The notes: generated by a model not told the origin, from the letters alone. DNA of 7,308 nucleotides from Promethearchaeota archaeon (GCA_030605895.1 JAUWHL010000304.1:1-7308), one strand, 5' to 3'; positions 1 through 7,142 are shown, numbered from the stretch's first letter. A program made the numbers and translations.

Positions 1-2
1 AG

Positions 3-1199
3 AACCATGAATCCCATAAGGAAAGTTTAAGTTATCAAGATTTAAATAAATTAACAGATGATATATTTGGTGAAGTTAAATCGTGTGATTTTGAAATTAT
101 AAATAAGCATCCAGATTTAAGAGCGATCCATGATGGAATTGATTTGATTGCAATTAAACCTATACACGTCCATGAGTTTTTAGATTTGCTTTTATTAATA
201 CCTATAAAAATATGTACTTTAAAAGGCGCGCTTATTGTCTCTGAAGATAAAATTGACTATAAACCAAAAGAACATGATAAAGGTAATTTTCACATTGATA
301 GAATACCCCTCTCTTATATAAAGGCGTTAGATAAAGCAAGAACTATAATTTATGATGATATTATTAATAGAGGTAAACTTTCTGAGCACCTATCTGACCA
401 TCTGAAGGTTAATATTAGTGTTAAAAAGACGATTACTCACAAAGTCTTATTTCTTCACTCAGGGCAACGCCAATATAAATTATTAATTGAACCGCTGATT
501 GTTTGTCAGAATACTGTTGGATTCATAGAAAAAGTACTTCCCTTTGCGTATCAAAAGTCAAATAATTCTCATATAGTTTCGATGTCTCAATTGACTGATT
601 TTTTAGAATATATTGATCAAAAATACTTGCTTTCTGAAGGATATAATAAACAAAAACCTGCATATAGAGCATACTATAATGCTGAAGATAGATTTTGGGA
701 AAATCTCAGGAAATTTGGGTCTCCATTTCTTTTATATTCATTGGGATTTATATTTGTATTTATATTCCAACAATATTCCGTCTTATCACTACTGATCAAT
801 TTAGGTTTTGGATTAATAGGACTTTTATTGATAATTATAGGTTATATATATCTAAAATTTTATAAAGTAAAGACAGGTTTGTATCAAGACTTTGCCACAC
901 CCTATTATCAGAAGTCGCACAGCTTTGATGATACAAATCTTACCTTAATCAATGATAAGATGCCCCCAAGACTCCAAAATCAGTTTACATACGAATGGTT
1001 AGGGAAAAATAGTCCTCTTAATGCAGTAGAAAAAATCGAGCTTAATAATGCAGAGCAATATTTATCTGAAAAAGTAATGAATAAGAAAATCAAAAAAACA
1101 GACCTTTTTGAACTTGAAAATGAAAAAAAGAACACTCCAGAAGATTTTGAAAGAAAAAATCAATATATTCAAAAGTATAGCTCATTTTTGGAGGATTAA
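3..1199 (+). CDS. Membrane-hairpin protein with large soluble N-terminal region, 5'-truncated by window edge
   Basis: I do not recognise this protein. The reading frame is open to the left edge of the window, giving 398 visible residues, and contains no ATG or GTG before a TTG at 144. The 47 codons upstream of that TTG read as ordinary coding sequence (for example SYQDLNKLTDDIFGE), and the TTG has no good ribosome binding site, so the true start most likely lies outside the window. About 235 residues of soluble mixed alpha/beta sequence come first. Two hydrophobic helices follow (about 239-256 and 259-283 of the visible frame) joined by a very short turn, then about 115 residues of highly charged tail rich in Lys, Glu and Asn. 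This predicts a tight membrane hairpin with both large ends in the cytoplasm (inference). It is the first visible gene of the operon; its last codons contain the Shine-Dalgarno of the next gene, 3 bases away. A structural subunit of the membrane complex is likely; no enzymatic motif is visible. Confidence 0.85.
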   Translation, partial: NHESHKESLSYQDLNKLTDDIFGEVKSCDFEIINKHPDLRAIHDGIDLIAIKPIHVHEFLDLLLLIPIKICTLKGALIVSEDKIDYKPKEHDKGNFHIDRIPLSYIKALDKARTIIYDDIINRGKLSEHLSDHLKVNISVKKTITHKVLFLHSGQRQYKLLIEPLIVCQNTVGFIEKVLPFAYQKSNNSHIVSMSQLTDFLEYIDQKYLLSEGYNKQKPAYRAYYNAEDRFWENLRKFGSPFLLYSLGFIFVFIFQQYSVLSLLINLGFGLIGLLLIIIGYIYLKFYKVKTGLYQDFATPYYQKSHSFDDTNLTLINDKMPPRLQNQFTYEWLGKNSPLNAVEKIELNNAEQYLSEKVMNKKIKKTDLFELENEKKNTPEDFERKNQYIQKYSSFLED

Positions 1200-1202
1200 A
1201 TT

Positions 1203-1940
1203 ATGAATACAAAAATTATACAATATTTTAGAATAATTGTTTTAGCATGTTTGGTTATTTTATTTCTTTCTATATTTTTCAATTGGTATTCATTTCAAAT
1301 ACACTCCATTAACGATGAAATTCTCGTTTCATGGAGCTATCATATATTTACTGAATGGACAACCCCAATTTCTGATGAATCTTCTCTAAATTATGCACTA
1401 CGTCCCGATAGTTTAAAAATCCCTTTAGTAATTAATATTTTGTATTTAATAATGATAGTTCTTTCGGGATATGTTGTATTATTTAAAGATTTTGAACAAG
1501 TTGATTCATTAAGTAGTTATAATTATAATAGGTACATTCTCGGATTTCTACTTCTTTTAAATTTCTTTTATATAATATTCTTTCCAATAATGTATCTACT
1601 CCCTCAAGAATTATATTTTCCTTTTTTACAGATTATCGATTATGATGCTAAAATCAAGATTTCATGTGCTATTGGTCCGGGGTATCTTATGCAATTGATA
1701 GTATTTCCTTTGATTTGTCCTTATATCATATTTTATTATCGTACTATAACAAATTTTGAACATGAACGAAAATCTGTAAAGAAAAATTTAGATATTGTTA
1801 TCGAAAGAGTTCAAGAACCACTTGATATTGATAAATTAATCGCTCAAGAAGAATTAAAACAACAATTCAGTGATACTACAGAACGTCCAGTTGACATGAT
1901 TAATTCGATTTTAACATCATTTCTAGAAGGAGAGGGCTAA
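1203..1940 (+). CDS. Four-helix integral membrane protein with cytoplasmic C-terminal tail
   Basis: Unrecognised 245-residue membrane protein. The ATG is preceded by GGAGG at 1190-1194, 8 bases upstream, which fixes the start. Hydrophobic segments lie near residues 10-28, 74-94, 111-133 and 157-179. Basic residues at the N-terminus (Lys4, Arg10) and after the last helix (Arg180, a cluster at 189-194) suggest that both ends are in the cytoplasm. That leaves two outside segments: about 45 residues between helices 1 and 2, rich in aromatic and acidic residues, and about 22 residues between helices 3 and 4. It is thus the only protein of the operon with a sizeable external portion. Helix 4 begins with a Gly-Pro-Gly (158-160) and holds two further prolines (169, 173), so it is probably kinked. 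The last 65 residues are charged and helical with an amphipathic end. A channel or anchoring subunit of the membrane complex is plausible but inferred only from topology and context. Confidence 0.85.
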   Translation: MNTKIIQYFRIIVLACLVILFLSIFFNWYSFQIHSINDEILVSWSYHIFTEWTTPISDESSLNYALRPDSLKIPLVINILYLIMIVLSGYVVLFKDFEQVDSLSSYNYNRYILGFLLLLNFFYIIFFPIMYLLPQELYFPFLQIIDYDAKIKISCAIGPGYLMQLIVFPLICPYIIFYYRTITNFEHERKSVKKNLDIVIERVQEPLDIDKLIAQEELKQQFSDTTERPVDMINSILTSFLEGEG

Positions 1941-1943
1941 TAA

Positions 1944-2804
1944 ATGAGTATTGAAGTTCATGATGCTAAAATTAAAAATCTAATTCAAGTGTGTAAAGAA
2001 ACAGGTAATACCAAGAAATTAGCAGTGGTAAGCTTTATTTTGACAAGCAATAAATTAGATGAGATTGGTATAAGATTTGGGTTAAGACATCGCAATAAAA
2101 ATACGGGTGAGAAATTATTTGAATATATGGAACAAATTAATGCTTTTCTTGAATATAACTTAAAGATTAGTATTTTTAAACAAGAGCAGATCGAATTATT
2201 ACGAAATTGTGAACTTCTCTTTTTAAAAAGTAAAGGTGATGTTCCCTATGAATATATTAAAAAAATATTTCAAATCTATTATGATTTTAGAAAATTAAAG
2301 ATTCCAAATTTAAATAAAACCATGAAAAGTGATGTATTCTTGGAATCCTCTGAACTTGGATTTTTTTCTTTTTTATCACCTAAATCACGTCGAAGAAATA
2401 AAGATACAAACAAATTAAAACCCCTTATTGCACAAAAAATAAAGGAAAAGCAATTTTCCTTGCAAAAGGAGTTAGAACTTGAATTTAATAGCCAAATGTT
2501 TGAAAAAGCAATCTATTTGCAATCTTTAAAAAAATCACTGGAAAATAATAAACGCAATAAAATTATCTTCCAAGGTACTCTCAAACAGAATTTATCTTAT
2601 CAAAGATCTATCGAAGATATCTTTAAATATTTATTATTAGGCTTAATAGCACTAATCGTATCGCTAGGAATTATTATCCTAATTGAGTTGATGTATTATC
2701 CTGCTTATAATGGAGTATTAAGTGGATGGTCACTATTCTTCTTTGGGGTAGCAAGTATCATAATAATAGCCTATTTAAGATGTTTTAAAAAGGAGGGACG
2801 ATAA
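1944..2804 (+). CDS. Helical cytoplasmic-domain protein with C-terminal membrane hairpin
   Basis: Unrecognised 286-residue protein. The ATG lies 3 bases after the previous stop, with AAGGAGA at 1927-1933, 10 bases upstream. Residues 1-120 look all-helical, ending in a Tyr/Lys-rich helix (YYDFRKLKIPNL, 111-122). A short linker holding a basic patch (PKSRRRNKD, 146-154) follows, then a Gln/Lys/Glu-rich helical region (about 160-222) that could form a coiled coil. Two hydrophobic helices (about 227-250 and 262-279) are separated by a 10-12 residue turn containing Tyr-Tyr-Pro, and the protein ends in a short basic tail (CFKKEGR). This predicts a hairpin with the whole soluble part in the cytoplasm. 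The arrangement resembles that of the first protein of the operon, but I see no convincing sequence similarity between them. The helical N-domain recalls small helical folds such as HEPN-like domains in length and spacing only; no RX4-6H motif is present, so that is speculation. The stop is 2 bases before the pseudo-ATPase gene, suggesting coupled synthesis. Confidence 0.85.
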   Translation: MSIEVHDAKIKNLIQVCKETGNTKKLAVVSFILTSNKLDEIGIRFGLRHRNKNTGEKLFEYMEQINAFLEYNLKISIFKQEQIELLRNCELLFLKSKGDVPYEYIKKIFQIYYDFRKLKIPNLNKTMKSDVFLESSELGFFSFLSPKSRRRNKDTNKLKPLIAQKIKEKQFSLQKELELEFNSQMFEKAIYLQSLKKSLENNKRNKIIFQGTLKQNLSYQRSIEDIFKYLLLGLIALIVSLGIIILIELMYYPAYNGVLSGWSLFFFGVASIIIIAYLRCFKKEGR

Positions 2805-2806
2805 AA

Positions 2807-5800
2807 ATGGTAAAAAGTTCTATTCCGGAAATTCCTCCAGAATATACAAGAAAAAGGAGTAAAAAAAAGTATAAAGAGGAGACAGAGGATGAAACGGAAG
2901 ACAATAAAGCATTCTTAGATATTTGGAACGTAAATCCTTCATTTAGAGATATTAGTAATAGATTATCAGTAATAAAAGCAGTTTTTCTAATTTCTATCAC
3001 GATATTAATGATCCTTTCGCTCTATATTTTATATCAAGATATTTTCATAGCAATAAGCATTGGGGTTGCATTTACTATTATTTTTATAATCATATTCCAT
3101 GAAGAATTCTTTATTTTACAAAAAATAATAGTTCGTAGTCAAGTCTCTTTTAATCCATTTTCGGATTATGTTTTCTGGTATGATAAAAATAAACCTGTGA
3201 CACTTATCATTTCTAATCGTAAAGATCTAACTCATCTCGCAATTCGCATCTTTAAAGTAGATATTATTCCTGAGAATGTCCATTCCGCAATCCGTCAGTT
3301 TGTAAAAGCTCTAAGCTCCAAAAATGTTAGATTATCATATTCATATCAAATTGTCCAGAAACCTGTTATAAATCTATTTAATAAAACTACCGCCCATGAA
3401 AATTCAATTGAACCAATTAGTACTGCGATATATTTTTCTGTTTTTTATAATACGACAGGAATTCTTACGAATTATAAAATAGAACGATTAAATTATTATA
3501 TTAACAGTTTTTCGCGCAATTTTAAGAGCAATTTAGTTGCTAATTTCCATCATTTTAGAATTACTTTATTATCAGATACGAATTTAGTTAATGCAATCAG
3601 AACTTTTTTTATAAGAGATAAACCGAGCGTCGTGAACAATAAATCTGATAAAAAACTCAGAGTAAATGGAAATAGATATAATGGTCTGGGAAAGTTAGGA
3701 ATAATAGGGGCATTTATTATTTATTTTTCATATTTTCTTTTTAGTCTTAAAGTAACAATCTGGTACATAATTGCATTAAATTCCCTATTTACTCTGCTTA
3801 TATTATTTATCTGGTGGAGAAGCGTTTTTTTCCAATTTACTAAAAATAAATTATTAAAAGAAGATAATATTTCCATCGCAAATCCCTTTGAAAAGGTAAA
3901 TTTTTTCAGAGTAAAAAGATTCCCATATAGTTTATTTATCCATATTGATAACCAACTATTACTTGGTCTGAAAATGGTAAATCTCAAGTATATTTATAGT
4001 AAACCATTTTGTTTATTTGGGAAATTTCTTGAAGGACTGAATAATCATAAAATCTTATTTAGTTATACTCTTAAATCCCAACCAATTTCGTATTATGAAT
4101 TTTATCACAATGGTTTGGATCATGTGCACGAAAAAATGCAGTCTTTTATTCAGTATGGGATAATAAACCAAGTTGAAGCAGAAAAATGGTTAGGATATAG
4201 ATATGGAATGTGGTATAGTATACTAACACTCTCGATTAACTCATATAAATTTATTCGCTCAATTAATACTGATGATTTTGATGTTATTGAAGAAGATCTT
4301 AACGAGAAAATTGATTCATTAAAGGGTGCGTTTAATTTAAATTTTCAAAACTATGAAATCGAAAATCTTAAAACAAACCAGTTACTTGCAGGCTATTTAT
4401 TCTCTTCATTTAAGAATAACCTATTTCGTTTAAACGGTTCTCATCTAAACTATCTGATGCTTCAAGGAGCAACTTTAACACCACTTACCACAATAGCGGA
4501 TGTTCTTAAAAAAGGAACTGATACGATGATCGCTGCTGAATTTAATACTCCATTATATTTGAAAAACTTAATAACTATAGGCCATACAACGAATACCGAA
4601 GTGTTAGAAAATGAAGTTCTTTTTGGATTTACGGCAGATCAGTTGAAAAGCCTTTTAATTGTACATGGTACTTCTGCTAAAAGAGATTATGCATCCATGA
4701 AAATTATAGCAGAGTTAATAGAAGCTAAAATTCCTTCTTTAGTGTTCGATCTCAATGGCACATGGTCAAAACTAATTAGTTATTTTAAGGATTCTCAATT
4801 TGAAGAAGAAATTGAATATTTTAAATTAGGAAAAGCTTTCACCATAGACCCCCTTATCTCTGACATCGAATATGATACAGATAATACTGGATATTTAGAA
4901 TATATGTTTGATGCGTACGGGATAGCTTTTAAAAAAGACCAAAGAACTATTGAAATGTTCCGAAATATCATACGGAAAAATCCTGATATGGATCTTTCTT
5001 CTATGAATTTAGATTTACAATCCCAAAGAGATTGGAAAAAAAGTCCGATTAATGATTCTTTACTTAACTTATTTTCAGATTTCTCCGAACAGGATTTTAT
5101 TTTCTTCCAGAGTGTTCATGGGGATACGACAAATAAAATAAAAGCATACGATTTCGTGCGTAATAACAAAACTGTGATTATAGATCTTTCAATTTTAAGA
5201 GATCTTGATAAACAGCTATTCTTTATATTTTTAATAATCTCAAAAATAATTCATTATGTAAAAAATTCAGAAAATTATCATCCAAAAATTATTCGAATTC
5301 CGAATATTGATGTTTTTTTCAATTCACGGTATTTGGATATGAAAATGAATTATGGGAAAGTTAATGTTTATTTAGATCCACTTAAACAACATGGTTTTGG
5401 ATTCATATTTTCGGCAAATCAAATTTATTATCTTCATCCAAACTTACTAACCTATTTGAATAATATAATTACTTTTAAAGCAACTGACAATCGTGATATT
5501 TCGATACTAAAGAGTTTAATGAACTTGCAAGAACTTGAAGGAACGGGTTATTATACACGTTCACGAAATCAAACATATCAAATAAGATTTGTTCAAAGCC
5601 TAAGAAATAACGAGATTGTCGTAAGAAGAGATGATATATATCAATCTTTTCCAGCTATAATTGATTGGGAAAAAATCAAAAATTCAGATCTCCTCTCTTA
5701 TGAAGATATTGTACATTTCATGGAAAAACAAGGATATGATTTAAAATACACTGAAGGAAAAATTTTGGAACAAGCAAAAAAGACGATTTTTGAGAAAGAT

Positions 5801-6634
5801 CTTAGTGGGTATGTTATATATCTTGAGGAAGTTATTAAATTTCTTGATGAGATTAAAAGCATCGATAAAGTAGGAAATCTTTATAAGCAGAAATTAAAAA
5901 AGATATTAAAAGAAATTATATATCCAAAAGTTTCGAAAAAAACCAGTAGGAAGGAGCAGATCAAACGAATTAGGGATGAATTATTTGAAATTCTAATAAA
6001 ACATGGATATTTAGTTGAAGACCATCCAAAAAGGGCAAGTGGATCAGAATCACTAAGAACTTCATATTCTGTTGGTGATCAATATCAGAAGGCTGTAAGT
6101 GACTATTTTGAGCATAAAGGAAGAGTTTTCTCCGATCTTAACGTTGAGACACTTGAAAAGGGGAGTAACAGTCAAAGTGATCTAGGTGAGGTGTTTCAAC
6201 AAAATCCTTCTCGAAAATATATTATTCAAAAAGCAAATTTGAAAAATGCCTTTGCACGTGAGTTTTCTGATTTTAACTATCATATCTTTAAAATTTATGG
6301 TTTTATCAATAAAGGGGATTATGAGAACGCCTTAAAAATTGAACATGAAATAATTAGGAACTTTCTCGTTAATATATTTAAGCAATACTATAACATTGAT
6401 AATATAGGTACTTCAGCAGAATTGGATAAATTCTTGAATTTTTTAAGCAATATTGAGGATTTTCCCTTTTCAAATCAAGAATTAATAGGTTTTATGGAAA
6501 AATACCAAGTAATTGATTTAAAATCTGAAAAGAAAGAATCATTAGCTAAGGAAATATATCAGTTTGTTTATGATTTTTTTATTAAAATTCAAAATTATAT
6601 TTACAGAAATGATGAAAAAAATGGAGATAACTAA
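2807..6634 (+). CDS. Membrane-anchored VirB4/HerA-like protein with degenerate ATPase motifs (probable pseudo-ATPase)
   Basis: A 1275-residue protein; AGGAGGG at 2791-2797 sits 9 bases before the ATG. After a charged N-terminus (basic 15-23, acidic 25-32) come two copies of a membrane hairpin plus soluble domain: hairpins near 55-103 and 296-343, each followed by an Asn-Pro-Phe (116-118, 359-361) and a VirB4 N-terminus-like domain. The RecA-like core spans about 600-950. It keeps HerA/VirB4 landmarks: the post-Walker A strand IPSLVFDLNGTWSKLI (642-657), a DPL after the next strand (681-683), a helical insert (695-760), the strand KTVIIDLS (788-795), and GFGFIFSANQ with a Leu-His-Pro (863-878), equivalent to the sensor Gln region. 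Walker A is replaced by VHGTSAKRD (619-627), where only the Lys survives, and the DEAH-like Walker B by PNID (832-835). Residues 1050-1100 resemble a winged helix, and 1150-1268 form a helical bundle. Most likely a non-hydrolysing scaffold of a transfer or secretion-type machine. Fold assignment is fairly secure; loss of activity is inferred from motifs. Confidence 0.85.
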   Translation: MVKSSIPEIPPEYTRKRSKKKYKEETEDETEDNKAFLDIWNVNPSFRDISNRLSVIKAVFLISITILMILSLYILYQDIFIAISIGVAFTIIFIIIFHEEFFILQKIIVRSQVSFNPFSDYVFWYDKNKPVTLIISNRKDLTHLAIRIFKVDIIPENVHSAIRQFVKALSSKNVRLSYSYQIVQKPVINLFNKTTAHENSIEPISTAIYFSVFYNTTGILTNYKIERLNYYINSFSRNFKSNLVANFHHFRITLLSDTNLVNAIRTFFIRDKPSVVNNKSDKKLRVNGNRYNGLGKLGIIGAFIIYFSYFLFSLKVTIWYIIALNSLFTLLILFIWWRSVFFQFTKNKLLKEDNISIANPFEKVNFFRVKRFPYSLFIHIDNQLLLGLKMVNLKYIYSKPFCLFGKFLEGLNNHKILFSYTLKSQPISYYEFYHNGLDHVHEKMQSFIQYGIINQVEAEKWLGYRYGMWYSILTLSINSYKFIRSINTDDFDVIEEDLNEKIDSLKGAFNLNFQNYEIENLKTNQLLAGYLFSSFKNNLFRLNGSHLNYLMLQGATLTPLTTIADVLKKGTDTMIAAEFNTPLYLKNLITIGHTTNTEVLENEVLFGFTADQLKSLLIVHGTSAKRDYASMKIIAELIEAKIPSLVFDLNGTWSKLISYFKDSQFEEEIEYFKLGKAFTIDPLISDIEYDTDNTGYLEYMFDAYGIAFKKDQRTIEMFRNIIRKNPDMDLSSMNLDLQSQRDWKKSPINDSLLNLFSDFSEQDFIFFQSVHGDTTNKIKAYDFVRNNKTVIIDLSILRDLDKQLFFIFLIISKIIHYVKNSENYHPKIIRIPNIDVFFNSRYLDMKMNYGKVNVYLDPLKQHGFGFIFSANQIYYLHPNLLTYLNNIITFKATDNRDISILKSLMNLQELEGTGYYTRSRNQTYQIRFVQSLRNNEIVVRRDDIYQSFPAIIDWEKIKNSDLLSYEDIVHFMEKQGYDLKYTEGKILEQAKKTIFEKDLSGYVIYLEEVIKFLDEIKSIDKVGNLYKQKLKKILKEIIYPKVSKKTSRKEQIKRIRDELFEILIKHGYLVEDHPKRASGSESLRTSYSVGDQYQKAVSDYFEHKGRVFSDLNVETLEKGSNSQSDLGEVFQQNPSRKYIIQKANLKNAFAREFSDFNYHIFKIYGFINKGDYENALKIEHEIIRNFLVNIFKQYYNIDNIGTSAELDKFLNFLSNIEDFPFSNQELIGFMEKYQVIDLKSEKKESLAKEIYQFVYDFFIKIQNYIYRNDEKNGDN
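2969..3610 (+). other. First copy of internal duplicated module (hairpin plus VirB4-N-like domain)
   Basis: This part encodes residues 55-268 of the large protein. A two-helix membrane hairpin (about 55-103) with a short turn is followed by an alpha/beta segment containing NPF (116-118), a strand with TLIIS (132-136), a strand LAIRIFKV (144-151), a helix holding FVKAL (165-169), a strand LSYSYQI ending in KP (176-186), then AIYFSVF (207-213) and a long helix and strand to about residue 268. The second copy repeats the same order of elements. The similarity is at protein level only; I see no conserved nucleotide repeat, so the duplication is old. Confidence 0.6.
3692..4414 (+). other. Second copy of internal duplicated module
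   Basis: This part encodes residues 296-536 of the large protein. A second hairpin (about 296-343) is followed by NPF (359-361), SLFIHI (375-380), LGLKMVNL (386-393), a helix with FLEGL (407-411), LFSYTLKSQP (417-426), and later MWYSILTLSIN (468-478) with a long helix and strand (about 490-536). These match the order and spacing of the first copy. Compared with that copy, an extra helical stretch of about 35 residues lies between LKSQP and MWYSI. In VirB4-family proteins an N-terminal domain of this kind precedes the ATPase core; having two, each with its own hairpin, is what sets this protein apart. Confidence 0.6.
6622..6628 (+). promoter_or_regulatory. Shine-Dalgarno site fixing the start of the small coiled-coil gene
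   Basis: TGGAGAT lies inside the last codons of the large upstream gene, 7 bases before the ATG at 6636. Several in-frame ATGs lie further upstream (6564, 6570, 6609, 6612, 6621), but they overlap the upstream gene and lack a comparable site. The other gene junctions of the operon show the same pattern: a purine-rich site in the end of the preceding gene and a start 2-3 bases after the stop. This supports 6636. Confidence 0.75.
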
Positions 6635-6635
6635 G

Positions 6636-7001
6636 ATGTCTGCTGTTAAATATCTTAATGAAATGTTAGAAAAGCTTGTTTTTGATAAAGGAGATCTTAA
6701 AAGGTTGAAAACTTCAATTGATCATGTGGTTACAGGACAGGTGACAACAAAACAATTAAGAGAACAAATTATTGAAAGTAGAAGTAAAATTATTGAACGA
6801 CTAATTGAATATATTCCATTTTACATAAAGCAATGGGCAATTGGTAATTCTATTAATGAATTTACAAATAATCCTACTATAGATTCTAATTCAGAATTAG
6901 AAGAAAAATTAAATGAGAAAGATAAATTTCTTGAAGAAATTGGACTTCGAATAAAAAAGATTCATGAAAAACTAAAACAAAAATTTGGAGCTATTGCCTA
7001 A
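6636..7001 (+). CDS. Small soluble helical/coiled-coil protein
   Basis: Unrecognised 121-residue protein, last gene of the operon, starting one base after the stop of the large pseudo-ATPase gene. The start was chosen for its Shine-Dalgarno site and for the gap pattern seen at the other junctions; a longer form from 6564 would overlap the upstream gene by 71 bases. No signal peptide or membrane helix is visible. Residues 1-65 are predicted helical with amphipathic spacing, followed by an aromatic stretch (YIPFYIKQW, 59-67). A short Asn/Thr/Ser-rich linker (about 71-86) leads to a charged, heptad-like C-terminal helix (87-117) likely to form a coiled coil. Size and helical character recall small secreted helical partners of FtsK-type machines (WXG100 proteins), but no Trp-x-Gly turn is present, so I do not make that assignment. 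Adjacency to the large gene suggests a cytoplasmic partner or adaptor for it (inference). Confidence 0.8.
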   Translation: MSAVKYLNEMLEKLVFDKGDLKRLKTSIDHVVTGQVTTKQLREQIIESRSKIIERLIEYIPFYIKQWAIGNSINEFTNNPTIDSNSELEEKLNEKDKFLEEIGLRIKKIHEKLKQKFGAIA

Positions 7002-7006
7002 CCACG

Positions 7007-7019
7007 TTTTTTTATTTTT
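7007..7019 (+). terminator. T-tract terminator candidate after the operon
   Basis: A run of seven T, one A and five T begins five bases after the last stop codon of the operon. There is no convincing GC-rich stem before it, which fits archaeal-type T-tract termination and argues against a bacterial intrinsic terminator. In a sequence this AT-rich such runs also occur by chance. Confidence 0.5.
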
Positions 7020-7051
7020 CATATGAATTTAAAGGAAAAAATCACCAGATA

Positions 7052-7066
7052 TTCTTCTTTTTTTTT
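7052..7066 (+). terminator. Second T-tract, possible back-up terminator
   Basis: A pyrimidine-only stretch ending in nine T (7058-7066) lies about 40 bases after the first T-tract. Two T-tracts in tandem downstream of an operon are a common archaeal arrangement. No stable hairpin is visible around it. Confidence 0.45.
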
Positions 7067-7067
7067 G

Positions 7068-7075
7068 TTTAAATA
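7068..7075 (+). promoter_or_regulatory. TATA-like box for the following gene (candidate)
   Basis: TTTAAATA matches the archaeal TATA-box pattern and would place a transcription start near 7095-7100, leaving a leader of roughly 45 bases before the ATG at 7143. The purine-rich BRE expected just upstream is absent, because the preceding bases are the T-tract. A second AT-rich candidate at 7093-7100 would give a shorter leader. Low confidence because of the AT-rich background. Confidence 0.3.
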
Positions 7076-7142
7076 AACTTGTAAAATATTATGTTAAATT
7101 TCAAAAAAGCTCTTTGAACTAAGTACAATCATATAAAAAATT

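Noticed and set aside
144..146. TTG as the start codon of the first gene
   Set aside because: The frame stays open to the window edge with coding-like sequence before it, and no good ribosome binding site precedes the TTG; a start outside the window is more likely.
613..795. Small 60-codon + strand frame inside the first gene
   Set aside because: Lies wholly within the larger gene in another frame, lacks a ribosome binding site, and reads like a low-complexity shadow.
2849..2900. Purine-rich low-complexity run as a programmed frameshift site
   Set aside because: A-runs occur throughout this AT-rich DNA and the main frame continues uninterrupted with a sensible basic-then-acidic N-terminus.
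2785..3000. Minus-strand 71-codon frame across the start of the large gene
   Set aside because: Antisense to well-supported coding sequence; expected by chance in AT-rich DNA.
3721..3987. Minus-strand 88-codon frame
   Set aside because: Antisense to the second hairpin module of the large protein, whose protein-level repeat supports the + strand reading.
6564..6635. Upstream extension of the small coiled-coil protein to the ATG at 6564
   Set aside because: It would overlap the large gene by 71 bases and add 24 hydrophobic/basic residues that mirror the out-of-frame AT-rich sequence; the site at 6622-6628 supports 6636.
6636..7001. WXG100/ESAT-6-like secreted protein
   Set aside because: The size and helices are suggestive next to an FtsK/VirB4-like gene, but no Trp-x-Gly motif sits between two helices and there is no C-terminal secretion motif.
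7021..7066. Hairpin terminator or inverted repeat in the intergenic gap
   Set aside because: The A-rich and T-rich blocks face each other, but interruptions prevent a stable stem; T-tract termination alone explains the sequence.
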